From NCBI GenBank assembly GCA_964440655.1, contig CAYTTA010000025.1:1-30461 (forward strand): DNA of 30,461 bases, in the 5' to 3' direction. Shown one piece after another: positions 7,233 through 15,575 of the stretch. The notes under the pieces were generated by a model, which worked only from the letters and a program-made list of their open reading frames with translations, was not told the origin of the DNA and made no database searches. The position numbers and the translations under genes were made by a program. How positions within the stretch are numbered: the first letter of the stretch is position 1; every line of letters starts with the position of its first letter. The DNA is from CAYTTA01 sp964440655 (GTDB lineage Bacteria > Bacteroidota > Rhodothermia > Balneolales > Balneolaceae).

Positions 7233-8102
7233 ATGAGTGTTTTAGTCGGAAAGGATACACGCCTGATCGTTCAGGGATTTACCGGTAGCGAGGGAACCTT
7301 CCACGGGGAACAGATGATCGAATACGGAACTCCTCTGGTGGGAGGTGTGACCCCGGGAAAAGGGGGAACCACTCATCTCGGCCGGCCCGTTTTCAATACT
7401 GTGGCGGAAGCTGTGGAGAAAGAGGGCGCCAACACATCGGTCATCTTCGTTCCGCCCGCTTTTGCAGCCGATGCCATCACCGAGGCGGCCTTTTCCGGCA
7501 TTGAGGTTATTATCTGCATCACCGAGGGGATTCCGGTCCGTGACATGATCGTCGCCCGTCAGATTGTGGAGAATCACGGCAGCATCCTGATCGGCCCCAA
7601 CTGCCCCGGGGTCATCACACCCGGCGAGGCAAAGGTCGGCATCATGCCCGGCATGATCTTCACCCCCGGCCCGGTCGGGGTGATCTCCCGTTCAGGAACC
7701 CTGACCTACGAGGCGGTCGATCAGCTTACCAAGGCAGGGCTCGGCCAGAGCACGGCGATCGGAATCGGCGGGGATCCGATCATCGGAACCACGCACCTTG
7801 AAGCGGTCAAGATGTTCCAGGAGGATCCCGATACGGAAGCGATCATACTGATCGGAGAGATCGGCGGGTCGGCGGAAGAGGAGGCGGCCGCCTGGATCAA
7901 GGAGAATGTCACCAAGCCGGTTGTCGCTTTCATCGCAGGAAGCACCGCACCTCCGGGCCGCCGGATGGGGCACGCCGGTGCGATCATCTCCGGCGGGCAG
8001 GGAACGGCTCAGGAGAAGAAAAAATCCCTGCGGGATGCCGGTGTGGTTGTGGCGGAAAGCCCGGCCGAAATCGGTGAAACACTCCGCTCCCTGATCGCCT
8101 GA
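7233..8102 (+). CDS. sucD: Succinyl-CoA synthetase (ADP-forming) alpha subunit
   Basis: 289 residues, the standard length. With SucC it converts succinyl-CoA, ADP (or GDP) and phosphate to succinate, CoA and ATP in the TCA cycle. Seen: the CoA-binding Rossmann N-terminus (QGFTGSEGTFH, 14-24, and GGVTPGKGG, 37-45), GPNCPGV (121-127), the SRSGTLTYE segment (152-160) and the phosphorylated histidine in GHAGA (H247). sucC is not adjacent, so the two subunits are split in this genome, as is common in the Bacteroidota group. It ends in a long 3' region with two hairpins, the second a strong terminator. Confidence 0.96.
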   Translation: MSVLVGKDTRLIVQGFTGSEGTFHGEQMIEYGTPLVGGVTPGKGGTTHLGRPVFNTVAEAVEKEGANTSVIFVPPAFAADAITEAAFSGIEVIICITEGIPVRDMIVARQIVENHGSILIGPNCPGVITPGEAKVGIMPGMIFTPGPVGVISRSGTLTYEAVDQLTKAGLGQSTAIGIGGDPIIGTTHLEAVKMFQEDPDTEAIILIGEIGGSAEEEAAAWIKENVTKPVVAFIAGSTAPPGRRMGHAGAIISGGQGTAQEKKKSLRDAGVVVAESPAEIGETLRSLIA

Positions 8103-8108
8103 AGCCGG

Positions 8109-8132
8109 CGGAGGGTTTGAAAAACCGCTCCG
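8109..8132 (+). other. Hairpin immediately after sucD
   Basis: CGGAG-G-GGTTT... arms fold as CGGAG/CTCCG plus GGTTT/AAACC around a GAA loop, with a small internal asymmetry. No T-run follows, so this is not by itself a terminator; it may protect the 3' end or act with the terminator about 100 bases downstream. Confidence 0.35.
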
Positions 8133-8232
8133 ACCGCTGCAATTCCGCTCCAGTCGAGGGAATCCATCCCGGTCAATTGAAATCCCGGTTCAACGGAACC
8201 CACCCGACAGCACGCGATCGGCAAACCTTTTC

Positions 8233-8268
8233 GAGGGCCCCGGATTTTTCCGGAGGCCCTCTTTTTTT
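8233..8268 (+). terminator. Rho-independent terminator of sucD
   Basis: GAGGGCC-CCGGA (8233-8244), short T loop, TCCGG-A-GGCCCTC (8249-8261) with one bulged A, followed by seven T residues (8262-8268). It separates sucD from the DJ-1/PfpI gene. Confidence 0.88.
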
Positions 8269-8366
8269 CCTCGACCCGCCATCTCTTTCCCCCTCCGGAA
8301 CCGTATCCGGACCGAATGCGTTTTGAAAAAAAGAGATCAGGAGAAATGACAAATCAAGAGGTTGCC

Positions 8367-8930
8367 ATGGAGAATCAGAAACTTCAAGGAAAGAGAATTG
8401 CCATTCTTGCTACGGATGGATTCGAGAAAGTGGAACTCGATGAACCGCGGAAGGCTCTGGAAGAGGCGGGGGCTGTTACACATCTCATTGCTCCTGAAAA
8501 AGAGAGCATCCGTTCCTGGGATTTTACAGACTGGGGGCCTGATTACAGAGTGGATGTGAAGCTCGAGGAGGCCAAGAGCGAAGAGTACGATGGAGTGATG
8601 ATCCCCGGGGGAGTTCTAAATCCCGACAAACTGCGAATGAACCGGGAAGCTGTGCAGTTTGTCACCGATTTCTTCCGTTCCGGCAAGCCGGTCGCATCGA
8701 TCTGCCACGGACCCCAGATCCTGATCGAAACGGGGCAGCTGCAGGGTCGCACCATGACCTCCTACCCCTCCCTGAAGACCGATCTTCGCAATGCGGGGGT
8801 CCAGTGGGTGGATCAGGAGGTGGTGACCGACCGGGGGCTGACCACGAGCCGCTCTCCGGAGGATCTGCCGGCATTCAACCGGAAGATTGTGGAGGAGTTC
8901 CGGGGAGTGCCTTCCGAAGTCTCGCCGTAG
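8367..8930 (+). CDS. DJ-1/PfpI family protein (YhbO/PfpI-like glutamine amidotransferase-like)
   Basis: 187 residues from the ATG at 8367, chosen because AAGAGG precedes it by five bases; an in-frame ATG at 8346 (AGGAG only two bases away) would add seven residues. The fold is the class I amidotransferase-like DJ-1 superfamily: IAILATDGFEKVEL (11-24) with E20, DGVMIPGG (75-82), and the nucleophile elbow ASICHGPQ with C113-H114. The C-terminal TTSRSPEDLPAFNR segment matches the YhbO/PfpI subgroup, reported as stress proteins, proteases or protein/nucleotide deglycases against methylglyoxal damage. The exact activity is disputed for the family. It is monocistronic, between the sucD terminator and convergent glgC. 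Confidence 0.88.
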   Translation: MENQKLQGKRIAILATDGFEKVELDEPRKALEEAGAVTHLIAPEKESIRSWDFTDWGPDYRVDVKLEEAKSEEYDGVMIPGGVLNPDKLRMNREAVQFVTDFFRSGKPVASICHGPQILIETGQLQGRTMTSYPSLKTDLRNAGVQWVDQEVVTDRGLTTSRSPEDLPAFNRKIVEEFRGVPSEVSP

Positions 8931-9002
8931 CGTTCCGAAGAGGAACCAGCCGCCAGACATGGCACCCATCCGATAAGGTAATGGTACCTGTCAGATTCAG
9001 AT

Positions 9003-10274
9003 TCAGATATGGTACCCGTCCGGAAGGACCTCCCCTTTCGGGATGATGACAATCCCGTCCACGACGTAGTGCTTGTCATATCTTCCATCCTCCAGATGGG
9101 TGCCTCCCACAATCCGCACATCGTTGCCGATCCGGCAATCCTTGTCGATGATCGTATGGCTGATGTAACAGCGGTCTCCGATCCCCATGAGCGGACTCTC
9201 GGGACTTCGTGACTCGATCTCCTCGGTGGTCGGAAAGAGGTCGTTTCCAAAGACAATGGAGTCCTCGATGGTCGTACCGTTCCCGATCCGGGACCGGATA
9301 CCGATCACCGACCGGGCGATCCGGCTGGCCGAGATGATGCATCCCTCGGCGATGACGGTCGCTTCAAGGGTGGTTCCCGTCAGTTTGGAGGCGGGCAGCA
9401 ACCGCGCTCGGGTATAGATGTAGTGCTCGTTGTCATAGAGATTGAACTGGGGCAGCGGCCTGGTCAGGTCAAGATTGGCCTCATAAAAAGAGCGGATTGT
9501 TCCTATATCGGTCCAGTAACCTCCGAACTCATAGCTGTAGACCCGTTTACCCGACTTGATCTCGGCCGGTATGAACTCTTTGCCGAAATCGGTCGCCTCG
9601 GTATCCTTTTCAAAAATCCCGTGGAGGGTATCCCGGTTGAAGATGTAGATCCCCATGGATGCCAGGTAGTGCTTTCCTTCTGAGGCGTAGGGTTCCGGGG
9701 TTTCCGACCTCCACTTCTCCAGCTCTTCCGGCGCCGGTTTCTCCACAAAACCGACAATCTTTCCGTCCGGCCGGGTCTTCATGATCCCAAATCCTGATGC
9801 ATCCTCAGCCCGCACCGGGATGGTGGCAACCGTCAGTTCGGCCTTCTTCTCGACATGCTCCTGGAACATTTTACGGAAATCCATCTGGTAGAGCTGGTCC
9901 CCCGAGAGTATGAGAACATAATCGTAGCTGTAGTTCTGCATATGGTGCAGGGACTGGCGCACCGCGTCGGCCGTTCCCTGGAACCAGGTCTGGCTTTTGG
10001 GGGTCTGTTCAGCGGCCAGGATATCAACAAAACCGTTGCTGAACAGGTCAAAATTGTAGGTGTTTTTGATGTGCCGGTTCAGCGATGCCGAGTTGAACTG
10101 GGTGAGTACAAAGATCCGGCGGATCTCCGAATTGAGACAGTTTGAGATGGGGATATCGACCAGCCGGTATTTCCCGGCAATGGGAACCGCCGGTTTGGAA
10201 CGGAATTTGGTCAGAGGATGAAGACGGGTACCCCTGCCTCCACCCAGTATCATGGCAATGACCGATGAATCCAT
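9003..10274 (-). CDS. glgC: Glucose-1-phosphate adenylyltransferase (ADP-glucose pyrophosphorylase)
   Basis: 423 residues from the ATG at 10274 (MDSSVIAMILGGGRG), which has a GGGGGTGA stretch just upstream; a longer frame from 10337 would overlap glgA and lacks family similarity in its extra 21 residues. It makes ADP-glucose from glucose-1-phosphate and ATP, the committed step of glycogen synthesis. Seen: the nucleotide-binding GGGRGTRLHPLT (11-22), KPAVPIAGKYRLVDIPISNC (27-46), the ILSGDQLYQMDF metal-binding region, VEKP, and a C-terminal left-handed beta-helix. It is 22 bases downstream of glgA in the same operon. Length is normal. Confidence 0.95.
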   Translation of the reverse strand: MDSSVIAMILGGGRGTRLHPLTKFRSKPAVPIAGKYRLVDIPISNCLNSEIRRIFVLTQFNSASLNRHIKNTYNFDLFSNGFVDILAAEQTPKSQTWFQGTADAVRQSLHHMQNYSYDYVLILSGDQLYQMDFRKMFQEHVEKKAELTVATIPVRAEDASGFGIMKTRPDGKIVGFVEKPAPEELEKWRSETPEPYASEGKHYLASMGIYIFNRDTLHGIFEKDTEATDFGKEFIPAEIKSGKRVYSYEFGGYWTDIGTIRSFYEANLDLTRPLPQFNLYDNEHYIYTRARLLPASKLTGTTLEATVIAEGCIISASRIARSVIGIRSRIGNGTTIEDSIVFGNDLFPTTEEIESRSPESPLMGIGDRCYISHTIIDKDCRIGNDVRIVGGTHLEDGRYDKHYVVDGIVIIPKGEVLPDGYHI

Positions 10275-10296
10275 ATCACCCCCGTTTTTTCTTGGA

Positions 10297-11751
10297 TCAG
10301 GATAACTCTTTATACAACTTCTTGTACTGTGTGGCAACTCTCTCCCAGGAAAAGTCCAGCTGCATCACTCTCTTCCGGTTCTCGTCAAAAGCCTCCTCCC
10401 TGCGGCAGAAGTGGGCGGCGCGATGCAGCGCCCCCATGATGGCATCGGTGTCGGCCGGCCGGAAGCGGATGCCGTATCCTCCGGGCTGATCCAGGTCAAT
10501 CACCGTATCGGCCAGTCCGCCTGTCGCCCGCACCACCGGAACGGTTCCATACCGCATGGCATACATCTGATTGAGCCCGCACGGCTCCACCCGCGACGGC
10601 ATCAGTAAAAAATCGGATGCGGCATAGATCCGGTGTGCCAGCTCCTCGTTGTATTCCAGGCTCAGGGCGAGAAATGAACGGTGCGGCTTCTTGAGAGAGG
10701 CGAGTTCACGCTGGATTTGCGGATCCCCTGTCCCCAGTATCATCAGGGATGACTCCGGCAGTTCTTCCGCCATTCTTCGTACAAGTGCAGGGAGCAGATC
10801 GGCCCCCTTCTCCCGGGCCAGCCGGCCGATGAATGAGAAGAGCGGTCTCTCCGGATCGAGGTCCCACTCGCGGCAGAGTACCTTCTTGTTGGCACGCTTT
10901 CCACTTTTCCGACTTCTTACCGTATAGTTTTCCGTCAGCCAGGGATCGGTTTCCGGATTCCACAGTTCCGTATCGATTCCGTTGGTGATCCCTGTCGTCT
11001 TGCTGCGTTCCTGTTGCAGGAGGCTTCCCAACGGGTGCTGTTCCATGAGCTCCTTCAGATACCCCTGAGACACGGTGGTGACCCGCCATGCGCACTTGAT
11101 GCCGGATGCCAGTGAATTGAGACGGCCGTCCCAATCGAGCAGACCGATTACCGCAGGATCGAACGCCGGCAGTCTCCTGTGTTCTTTCAGATCGTAGATC
11201 CCCTGATACTCCGCATTGTGCAGCGTGAGCACCGTCGGTATGGCAGCCAGGCGGCGGTAGCGACGGGTACGGGTCATCAGAAAAGGGACGAGGGCGGTGT
11301 GATGATCATGGCAATGGATGATGCCGGGCTTCTCCTCCATGGTCAGCACCCACTCGAGAACCGCCATCTGAAAGGTAAAAAAACGGGCGATCTCGTCCGG
11401 ATAGGGTGTGCCTGTCGACGGATCGCTGTAGATGCCGGGCCGGTCAAAGAGACCCGGAATATCCACCAGGTAGAGAGGGAATCCGGTACCGCCGTCCTCC
11501 ACCTGCTCAATGGCAAACCGGCGGGACTCTGCAAGCTTGTCTCCGGCACCTCTTTCCACGGCCATCCTGTCCTCATGAATGAGCCGTCTCTTCCGGGAAG
11601 TGATCCAGGGGGTGTGGTATTTGGGAATGATAACGGAGGCTTCGGATCCGGCCGCTCCCAGATATCTGGGAAGCGACCCCACCACATCGGCCAGCCCGCC
11701 CACTTTGGCGGCCGGATAGCACTCTGCACTGATATGCAGGATGGTTTTCAT
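10297..11751 (-). CDS. glgA: Glycogen synthase (ADP-glucose dependent, GT5)
   Basis: 484 residues, normal for bacterial GlgA. Transfers glucose from ADP-glucose to growing alpha-1,4-glucan. The N-terminal KVGGLADV (16-23) contains the ADP-glucose-binding lysine of the KxGGL motif; HCHDHHTAL is the conserved central region; ITNGID and FIGRLAREKGADLL mark the C-terminal GT-B domain; the SRVEPCGLNQMYAMRYGT segment holds the catalytic Glu and TGGLADTV follows. It precedes glgC, giving a glgA-glgC pair. The gap to the upstream M1-like gene is 69 bases without a terminator I can see, so the transcript may begin at the HisN-like gene. Confidence 0.95.
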   Translation of the reverse strand: MKTILHISAECYPAAKVGGLADVVGSLPRYLGAAGSEASVIIPKYHTPWITSRKRRLIHEDRMAVERGAGDKLAESRRFAIEQVEDGGTGFPLYLVDIPGLFDRPGIYSDPSTGTPYPDEIARFFTFQMAVLEWVLTMEEKPGIIHCHDHHTALVPFLMTRTRRYRRLAAIPTVLTLHNAEYQGIYDLKEHRRLPAFDPAVIGLLDWDGRLNSLASGIKCAWRVTTVSQGYLKELMEQHPLGSLLQQERSKTTGITNGIDTELWNPETDPWLTENYTVRSRKSGKRANKKVLCREWDLDPERPLFSFIGRLAREKGADLLPALVRRMAEELPESSLMILGTGDPQIQRELASLKKPHRSFLALSLEYNEELAHRIYAASDFLLMPSRVEPCGLNQMYAMRYGTVPVVRATGGLADTVIDLDQPGGYGIRFRPADTDAIMGALHRAAHFCRREEAFDENRKRVMQLDFSWERVATQYKKLYKELS

Positions 11752-11820
11752 GGCATTGTCCGGGATGTTGAACCTGACAGGCAGTGGTTAAGGCCTGTTT
11801 CGTGGTGATGCTGGCCCCGG

Positions 11821-14529
11821 CTAGAAACTCCAGAGACGCCGGGCGACCCGCTCGTCATACTCTTCCCCGAGCCGCTCCCCGATGATTCTCTGCCGCACTT
11901 CCTCCGGGAGGTACCAGAGTCCGTCGAGCACTCTATAGCGAATCCGGGGATCGGGATCGCCGGAGAGGCGGCCGATCCGTTCCAGCCATCGTTCTGCCGA
12001 TGAATCGAACTCCAGAAGCAGGTTCACGATTTCCAGTCGGTTTCGATATGTCTTGTCGGGTTCAAGATAGTGGTCTGCACTGTAAACAGCCATCTCGACG
12101 GAACCCGATGCTGCGAGCTGGCGCAGAATGAGCCATGCAAGATCCTCCGTCCGGTTGTCGGAGAGAAAATCGGCGGCCAGTTCCCGGAATTGGTCCGGTG
12201 GTGTGACCACGGCAAGGGATAGGATCGCCTGCTCCCGGACCTGCCGGCTGTAGGGACCGGTCGCGATCTGCTGCAGCTGACGGATTACGGTGCCGTTTTC
12301 CGGGTAGTTGGCGAGTGCTTCCACCAGTGCCTGCTGAAGTAGAGGATCGGTATCGGGCCGGAGCCGCTGACGGAAAATCTGATCGGTTCCGGTGGCGCCG
12401 TCCGTTACCGCGGCCAGTGTGCGGATCACTTCGGCCGCGACGACAGGCTCCTCTTCCGAACCGAGAACGTCGAGCAGGGCGAGCTGCAAATCGGGATTGT
12501 CGGCGAATTGACGCAGTCCGACCGCCGCTTCGGCACGGTCTGCCGGCCGGTCATCGGTCTGAAGCTGGTGAATCCAGAAAAGAAACGGCTTCTCCGCAAG
12601 GAGTTTCACATCGGGCCGGTCGACCACCTGCAGTTTCAGGTTGCGCATCTCGCGGCCGGTATTGAGCACGATCTCATCCCTCTCTCCCGTGATGGTGATC
12701 TCCTGTCCTCTCCTCATGGTGGGAAGTACCTCCTCCACATGAATGGTAATCAGCTCACGGACCGGCTCTCCGACCGCCTCAAACCGCAGACGAAGCTGCC
12801 CGGAAGATTCATTGTGCTGATAATTTACCCGGTAGATGTGAGGGGCTGCTTCATCGGCGCTCCCCTGCAGGGAGATCCCGTCAGCCAGCGTACTACCGGA
12901 CTGGTTCCCGGCAACCTCCGTCTGCCGCGCCTCTCTGCGGGAGTCCCCCGGGGCGAAGAGTGCCGGTTGGGGAGGATCGAACAGATTGAGTCCGAAACGA
13001 CTGTAGATGTATCGTGCAAAATCCTGCCAGGTGAGAACGGGCGGCAATTCGCGGATCATCTCCGTGGAGATCTCACGGATCAGATTCTGCCATTCGGCCG
13101 ATCCCGATTGCCGCCACCACTCTTCCCAGCTCCTTCGACTTCGGGCGGACCAGTGAGAGTAGACCCCATCATGCCAGATCTGCGGATTGAGCCGGTTCTC
13201 CCCTGCGGAGGAGCGCTCGGGAATCTGGCGGCTGTAGTGGTGAAGCCAGGTGTGGAGCAGCATCACCGCCTCGGAGTGCTGCCACTGCTCCTCCCGGATC
13301 TGTACTCCCAGCCACTGGGAAGTGATGCCGGAGGCAATCTGGGTGGAGAGATCCCCCAGGCTGAGGTACCCGAACACCACACCTGCTCCGTAATTCTTCC
13401 ACTCCCACATGTCATCCTCCAGAATCACAAAGCTGATGGTTCCGGAGGGATGGCTCCCGGCCAGCACATTCTCGGCCGCACGGAGCCAGGTGACCGAATC
13501 CCGCATCAGCTGAAGACTCTGCTGTTCGCTCAGGAGTCCCTCTTCCGAGTAGAGATAGATCCGGTAACGCCCCGACGTGTAGTTGTCCACCGTAAAATTT
13601 CCGATGGCGAACCGCAGCGCAGAGGCCGGGATTTCATGGGAGTTGTGAAAACGGACCCGTTTCAGTTCCACCGACTCGGCAATCTCCTCCCCTGCCGTCC
13701 CGCTGAAGACTCCCGTGAGACGGGAAGGAAAAATGAGCGAGACATCCGTTGTGAAACTGTTTCGGGGATGATCCTCGACCGGAAGCCAGTGACGGACGCT
13801 CCGGGGTTTGCCGGAGCTCCAGATGAGATCTCCTCTGCGAAGCAGTCCAAAGGCGGGGTTTGCGCTGTAGCGGATCCGGAGTGTGTGGCGGCTCCCGCGC
13901 CCGGCCGGCTCGGGCAGCTCGATCACCAGTTTGTCATCATCAACCCTGTAGGCGGCGGCTCTTCCGTTCCATTCAACCTGTTCGATATCAAGACGGATGG
14001 CATCCAGGCTCAGAGAGCTTACCCCGTCACGGTACATCATCAGCTCATACTCCGCATCTCCACGAATCTGAAGAGAGTCGACCTGCAGGTCGAGCCGCAG
14101 GTGCAGATAATTGGCGTCCTGCCGGGGAAAGGGTTCATAATCAAAGCGATTCCTCCACTCGGCAGGCCAGTCGGGGTCCGCTTCCTGCCGCCTTGTGGAA
14201 TCGGAACCGGGATCATCGCCGCCCGGGGGAACGATGGACGGCGTTTCAGCCGGAACCTCAGGAATCTGTTCCGGCACCCCGGTTGTGTCGGAAGGTGCGT
14301 CGGGCGTAGTGTCGGCGGACGGACCGGCCGGTCCCTCGGCATTCTCAGTATCCTCAACATCCTCAGAATCCACCGGGGCATCGGCGGGAGCATCAACATC
14401 GGCCGGTGTACCGGCCGGCAGAAGTCCGGGCGGTGCATTCGTTGTCTGTCCGACCAGATGCTGTGGAATCAGCAGAAAAGAAAAAATCAGAAGAAAAGAG
14501 GAGAAAAGGATTCGGTTCATCCCATTCAT
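11821..14529 (-). CDS. M1 aminopeptidase-like pseudoenzyme with HEAT-like repeats, exported
   Basis: 902 residues. In order: signal peptide (1-28, hydrophobic core 8-22); an acidic Pro/Ala/Asp/Thr-rich linker (30-120); an M1-type beta-sandwich (about 138-310) with RSVRHWLPVEDHPRNSF (243-259) equivalent to the conserved W-P-DHP segment; a degenerate catalytic domain (310-520); a beta domain; and C-terminal HEAT/PBS-like helical repeats (about 650-890). Where M1 enzymes have HExxHQWFG this protein has SGITSQWLG (400-408), the expected third ligand (Glu 19 residues after the second His) is Met423, and GAMENWG has become WEWKNYG (375-381). It should therefore not bind zinc or cleave peptides, and is probably a scaffold or binding protein in the periplasm or at the envelope. 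It shares an ATGA start/stop overlap with the upstream HisN-like gene. Confidence 0.75.
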   Translation of the reverse strand: MNGMNRILFSSFLLIFSFLLIPQHLVGQTTNAPPGLLPAGTPADVDAPADAPVDSEDVEDTENAEGPAGPSADTTPDAPSDTTGVPEQIPEVPAETPSIVPPGGDDPGSDSTRRQEADPDWPAEWRNRFDYEPFPRQDANYLHLRLDLQVDSLQIRGDAEYELMMYRDGVSSLSLDAIRLDIEQVEWNGRAAAYRVDDDKLVIELPEPAGRGSRHTLRIRYSANPAFGLLRRGDLIWSSGKPRSVRHWLPVEDHPRNSFTTDVSLIFPSRLTGVFSGTAGEEIAESVELKRVRFHNSHEIPASALRFAIGNFTVDNYTSGRYRIYLYSEEGLLSEQQSLQLMRDSVTWLRAAENVLAGSHPSGTISFVILEDDMWEWKNYGAGVVFGYLSLGDLSTQIASGITSQWLGVQIREEQWQHSEAVMLLHTWLHHYSRQIPERSSAGENRLNPQIWHDGVYSHWSARSRRSWEEWWRQSGSAEWQNLIREISTEMIRELPPVLTWQDFARYIYSRFGLNLFDPPQPALFAPGDSRREARQTEVAGNQSGSTLADGISLQGSADEAAPHIYRVNYQHNESSGQLRLRFEAVGEPVRELITIHVEEVLPTMRRGQEITITGERDEIVLNTGREMRNLKLQVVDRPDVKLLAEKPFLFWIHQLQTDDRPADRAEAAVGLRQFADNPDLQLALLDVLGSEEEPVVAAEVIRTLAAVTDGATGTDQIFRQRLRPDTDPLLQQALVEALANYPENGTVIRQLQQIATGPYSRQVREQAILSLAVVTPPDQFRELAADFLSDNRTEDLAWLILRQLAASGSVEMAVYSADHYLEPDKTYRNRLEIVNLLLEFDSSAERWLERIGRLSGDPDPRIRYRVLDGLWYLPEEVRQRIIGERLGEEYDERVARRLWSF

Positions 14530-15314
14530 CGGCCTGGACTGCCATTAAATGCCTCGAGTACCGTTTCATGAATCGCACGCGTGCAGGAAAGCGCGTTGCG
14601 GGAGCGGATGGTCTGCTCGCCTTTCACATCGCTGAAAACCCCGCCTGCTTCGGTCACGATGGGGAGCAGCGCTGCCGCATCCCAGATCTCCAGCTCGGGA
14701 TCGAACATGAAATCGGCTCTTCCGGTTGCAACCAGCATGTGCCCGTACGCATCCCCCCATGTCCGGTGTACCCCGCACTGTGCCAGAAGTTTCTCGTACG
14801 GCTCCTGGAAGCCCCGCTCGCGGACATGACGGGTGTCGGTGGTCAGGAAGGTTGCCCGGTTCAGATCGGAAACTTCCCGGACGCGGCACTCTCTTCCATT
14901 CAGCCGGGCACCCAGACCGGTGGCTGCGGCTACCATCTCTCCGAGGGCGGGTGCATAGATGACTCCTGCCTGGGGCACTCCCTCCACGAGCACACCGATC
15001 AACGTGGTATAGAGAGGAACCCCGTGGATGAAGGAGCGGGTTCCGTCGATCGGGTCGATCACCCAGACCGTATCGCGGTCCGCATCATCCGATCCAAACT
15101 CTTCCCCCACGATTCCATGATCGGGAAATTCCCGGGCGATGGCGTCCCGGATCACCTGCTCCGCTTCTCGGTCGGCTGTCGTAACGGGTGTCTGGTCCTG
15201 CTTGTACTCCAGATCAAACGGCTTGTTAAAATAGTTGAGGGTGGAGTCGCCGCCCGCCCGGGCAAAGCGCTCCGCCGCTTTCAGCAGGGTGCTCAGATCT
15301 CTTTTTAGGGTCAT
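14526..15314 (-). CDS. HisN-like inositol monophosphatase family protein (possible histidinol-phosphatase)
   Basis: 262 residues. Metal-dependent phosphatase motifs are intact: VTTADREAE (44-52), GEE (70-72), DPIDGT (87-92), and WDAAA (211-215). The segment TWGDAYGHMLVATGRAD (185-201) is typical of the HisN branch, where the enzyme removes phosphate from L-histidinol phosphate; other members act on inositol-, fructose-1,6- or 3'-phosphoadenosine substrates, so histidinol-phosphatase is the best guess only. No other his gene is present in the window. The stop overlaps the start of the M1-like gene (ATGA), and glgA and glgC follow, so it is likely the first gene of a four-gene transcript. Confidence 0.82.
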   Translation of the reverse strand: MTLKRDLSTLLKAAERFARAGGDSTLNYFNKPFDLEYKQDQTPVTTADREAEQVIRDAIAREFPDHGIVGEEFGSDDADRDTVWVIDPIDGTRSFIHGVPLYTTLIGVLVEGVPQAGVIYAPALGEMVAAATGLGARLNGRECRVREVSDLNRATFLTTDTRHVRERGFQEPYEKLLAQCGVHRTWGDAYGHMLVATGRADFMFDPELEIWDAAALLPIVTEAGGVFSDVKGEQTIRSRNALSCTRAIHETVLEAFNGSPGR

Positions 15315-15575
15315 ACCGCTCGGCTCAACAGTTCAGGTTGATGGGTGGAAGTATCCGGTTTCAATGTGCGAGTGTCCGGTTTCCGGCTCACCTTGACGGA
15401 CAATGTCGTAAGATAACATTTTTTCCGCGGGCTGTAAGCGGGAATCGCTCTCCTTGCGCCGCAGGGACCGGCATTTGACGGAGGCCGGTGTCCCGCAAGT
15501 TGGGCTGTCTATTGTGCAGGTTTTTTTCAATCTTTCCGCCCGTAATCCGGTAACGTTCTGGCATCTCCCGATCTC
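15315..15575. promoter_or_regulatory. Divergent intergenic region, HisN-like / penicillin acylase
   Basis: 261 bases holding promoters for both directions. TTGACGGA occurs twice (15393 and 15475); the first is followed after 15 bases by TAACAT, a poor but possible -35/-10 pair for the plus strand. A T-rich patch (15419-15424 and 15521-15527) is also present. Nothing here is strong enough to name as a promoter with certainty. Confidence 0.3.

Noticed and set aside
8933..8947. Short GTTCC/GGAAC hairpin between the DJ-1/PfpI gene and glgC
   Set aside because: Only five base pairs and no T-tract; too weak to call a terminator.
8980..9012. ATGGTACC direct repeat and CAGATT triplet repeat at the glgC stop
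   Set aside because: Very short and partly within coding sequence; could easily be chance.
12508..14571. Long plus-strand frame of 687 codons opposite the M1-like gene
   Set aside because: It is antisense to a gene with a signal peptide and recognisable M1 framework, has no family features, and arises from the GC-rich codon bias of the real gene.
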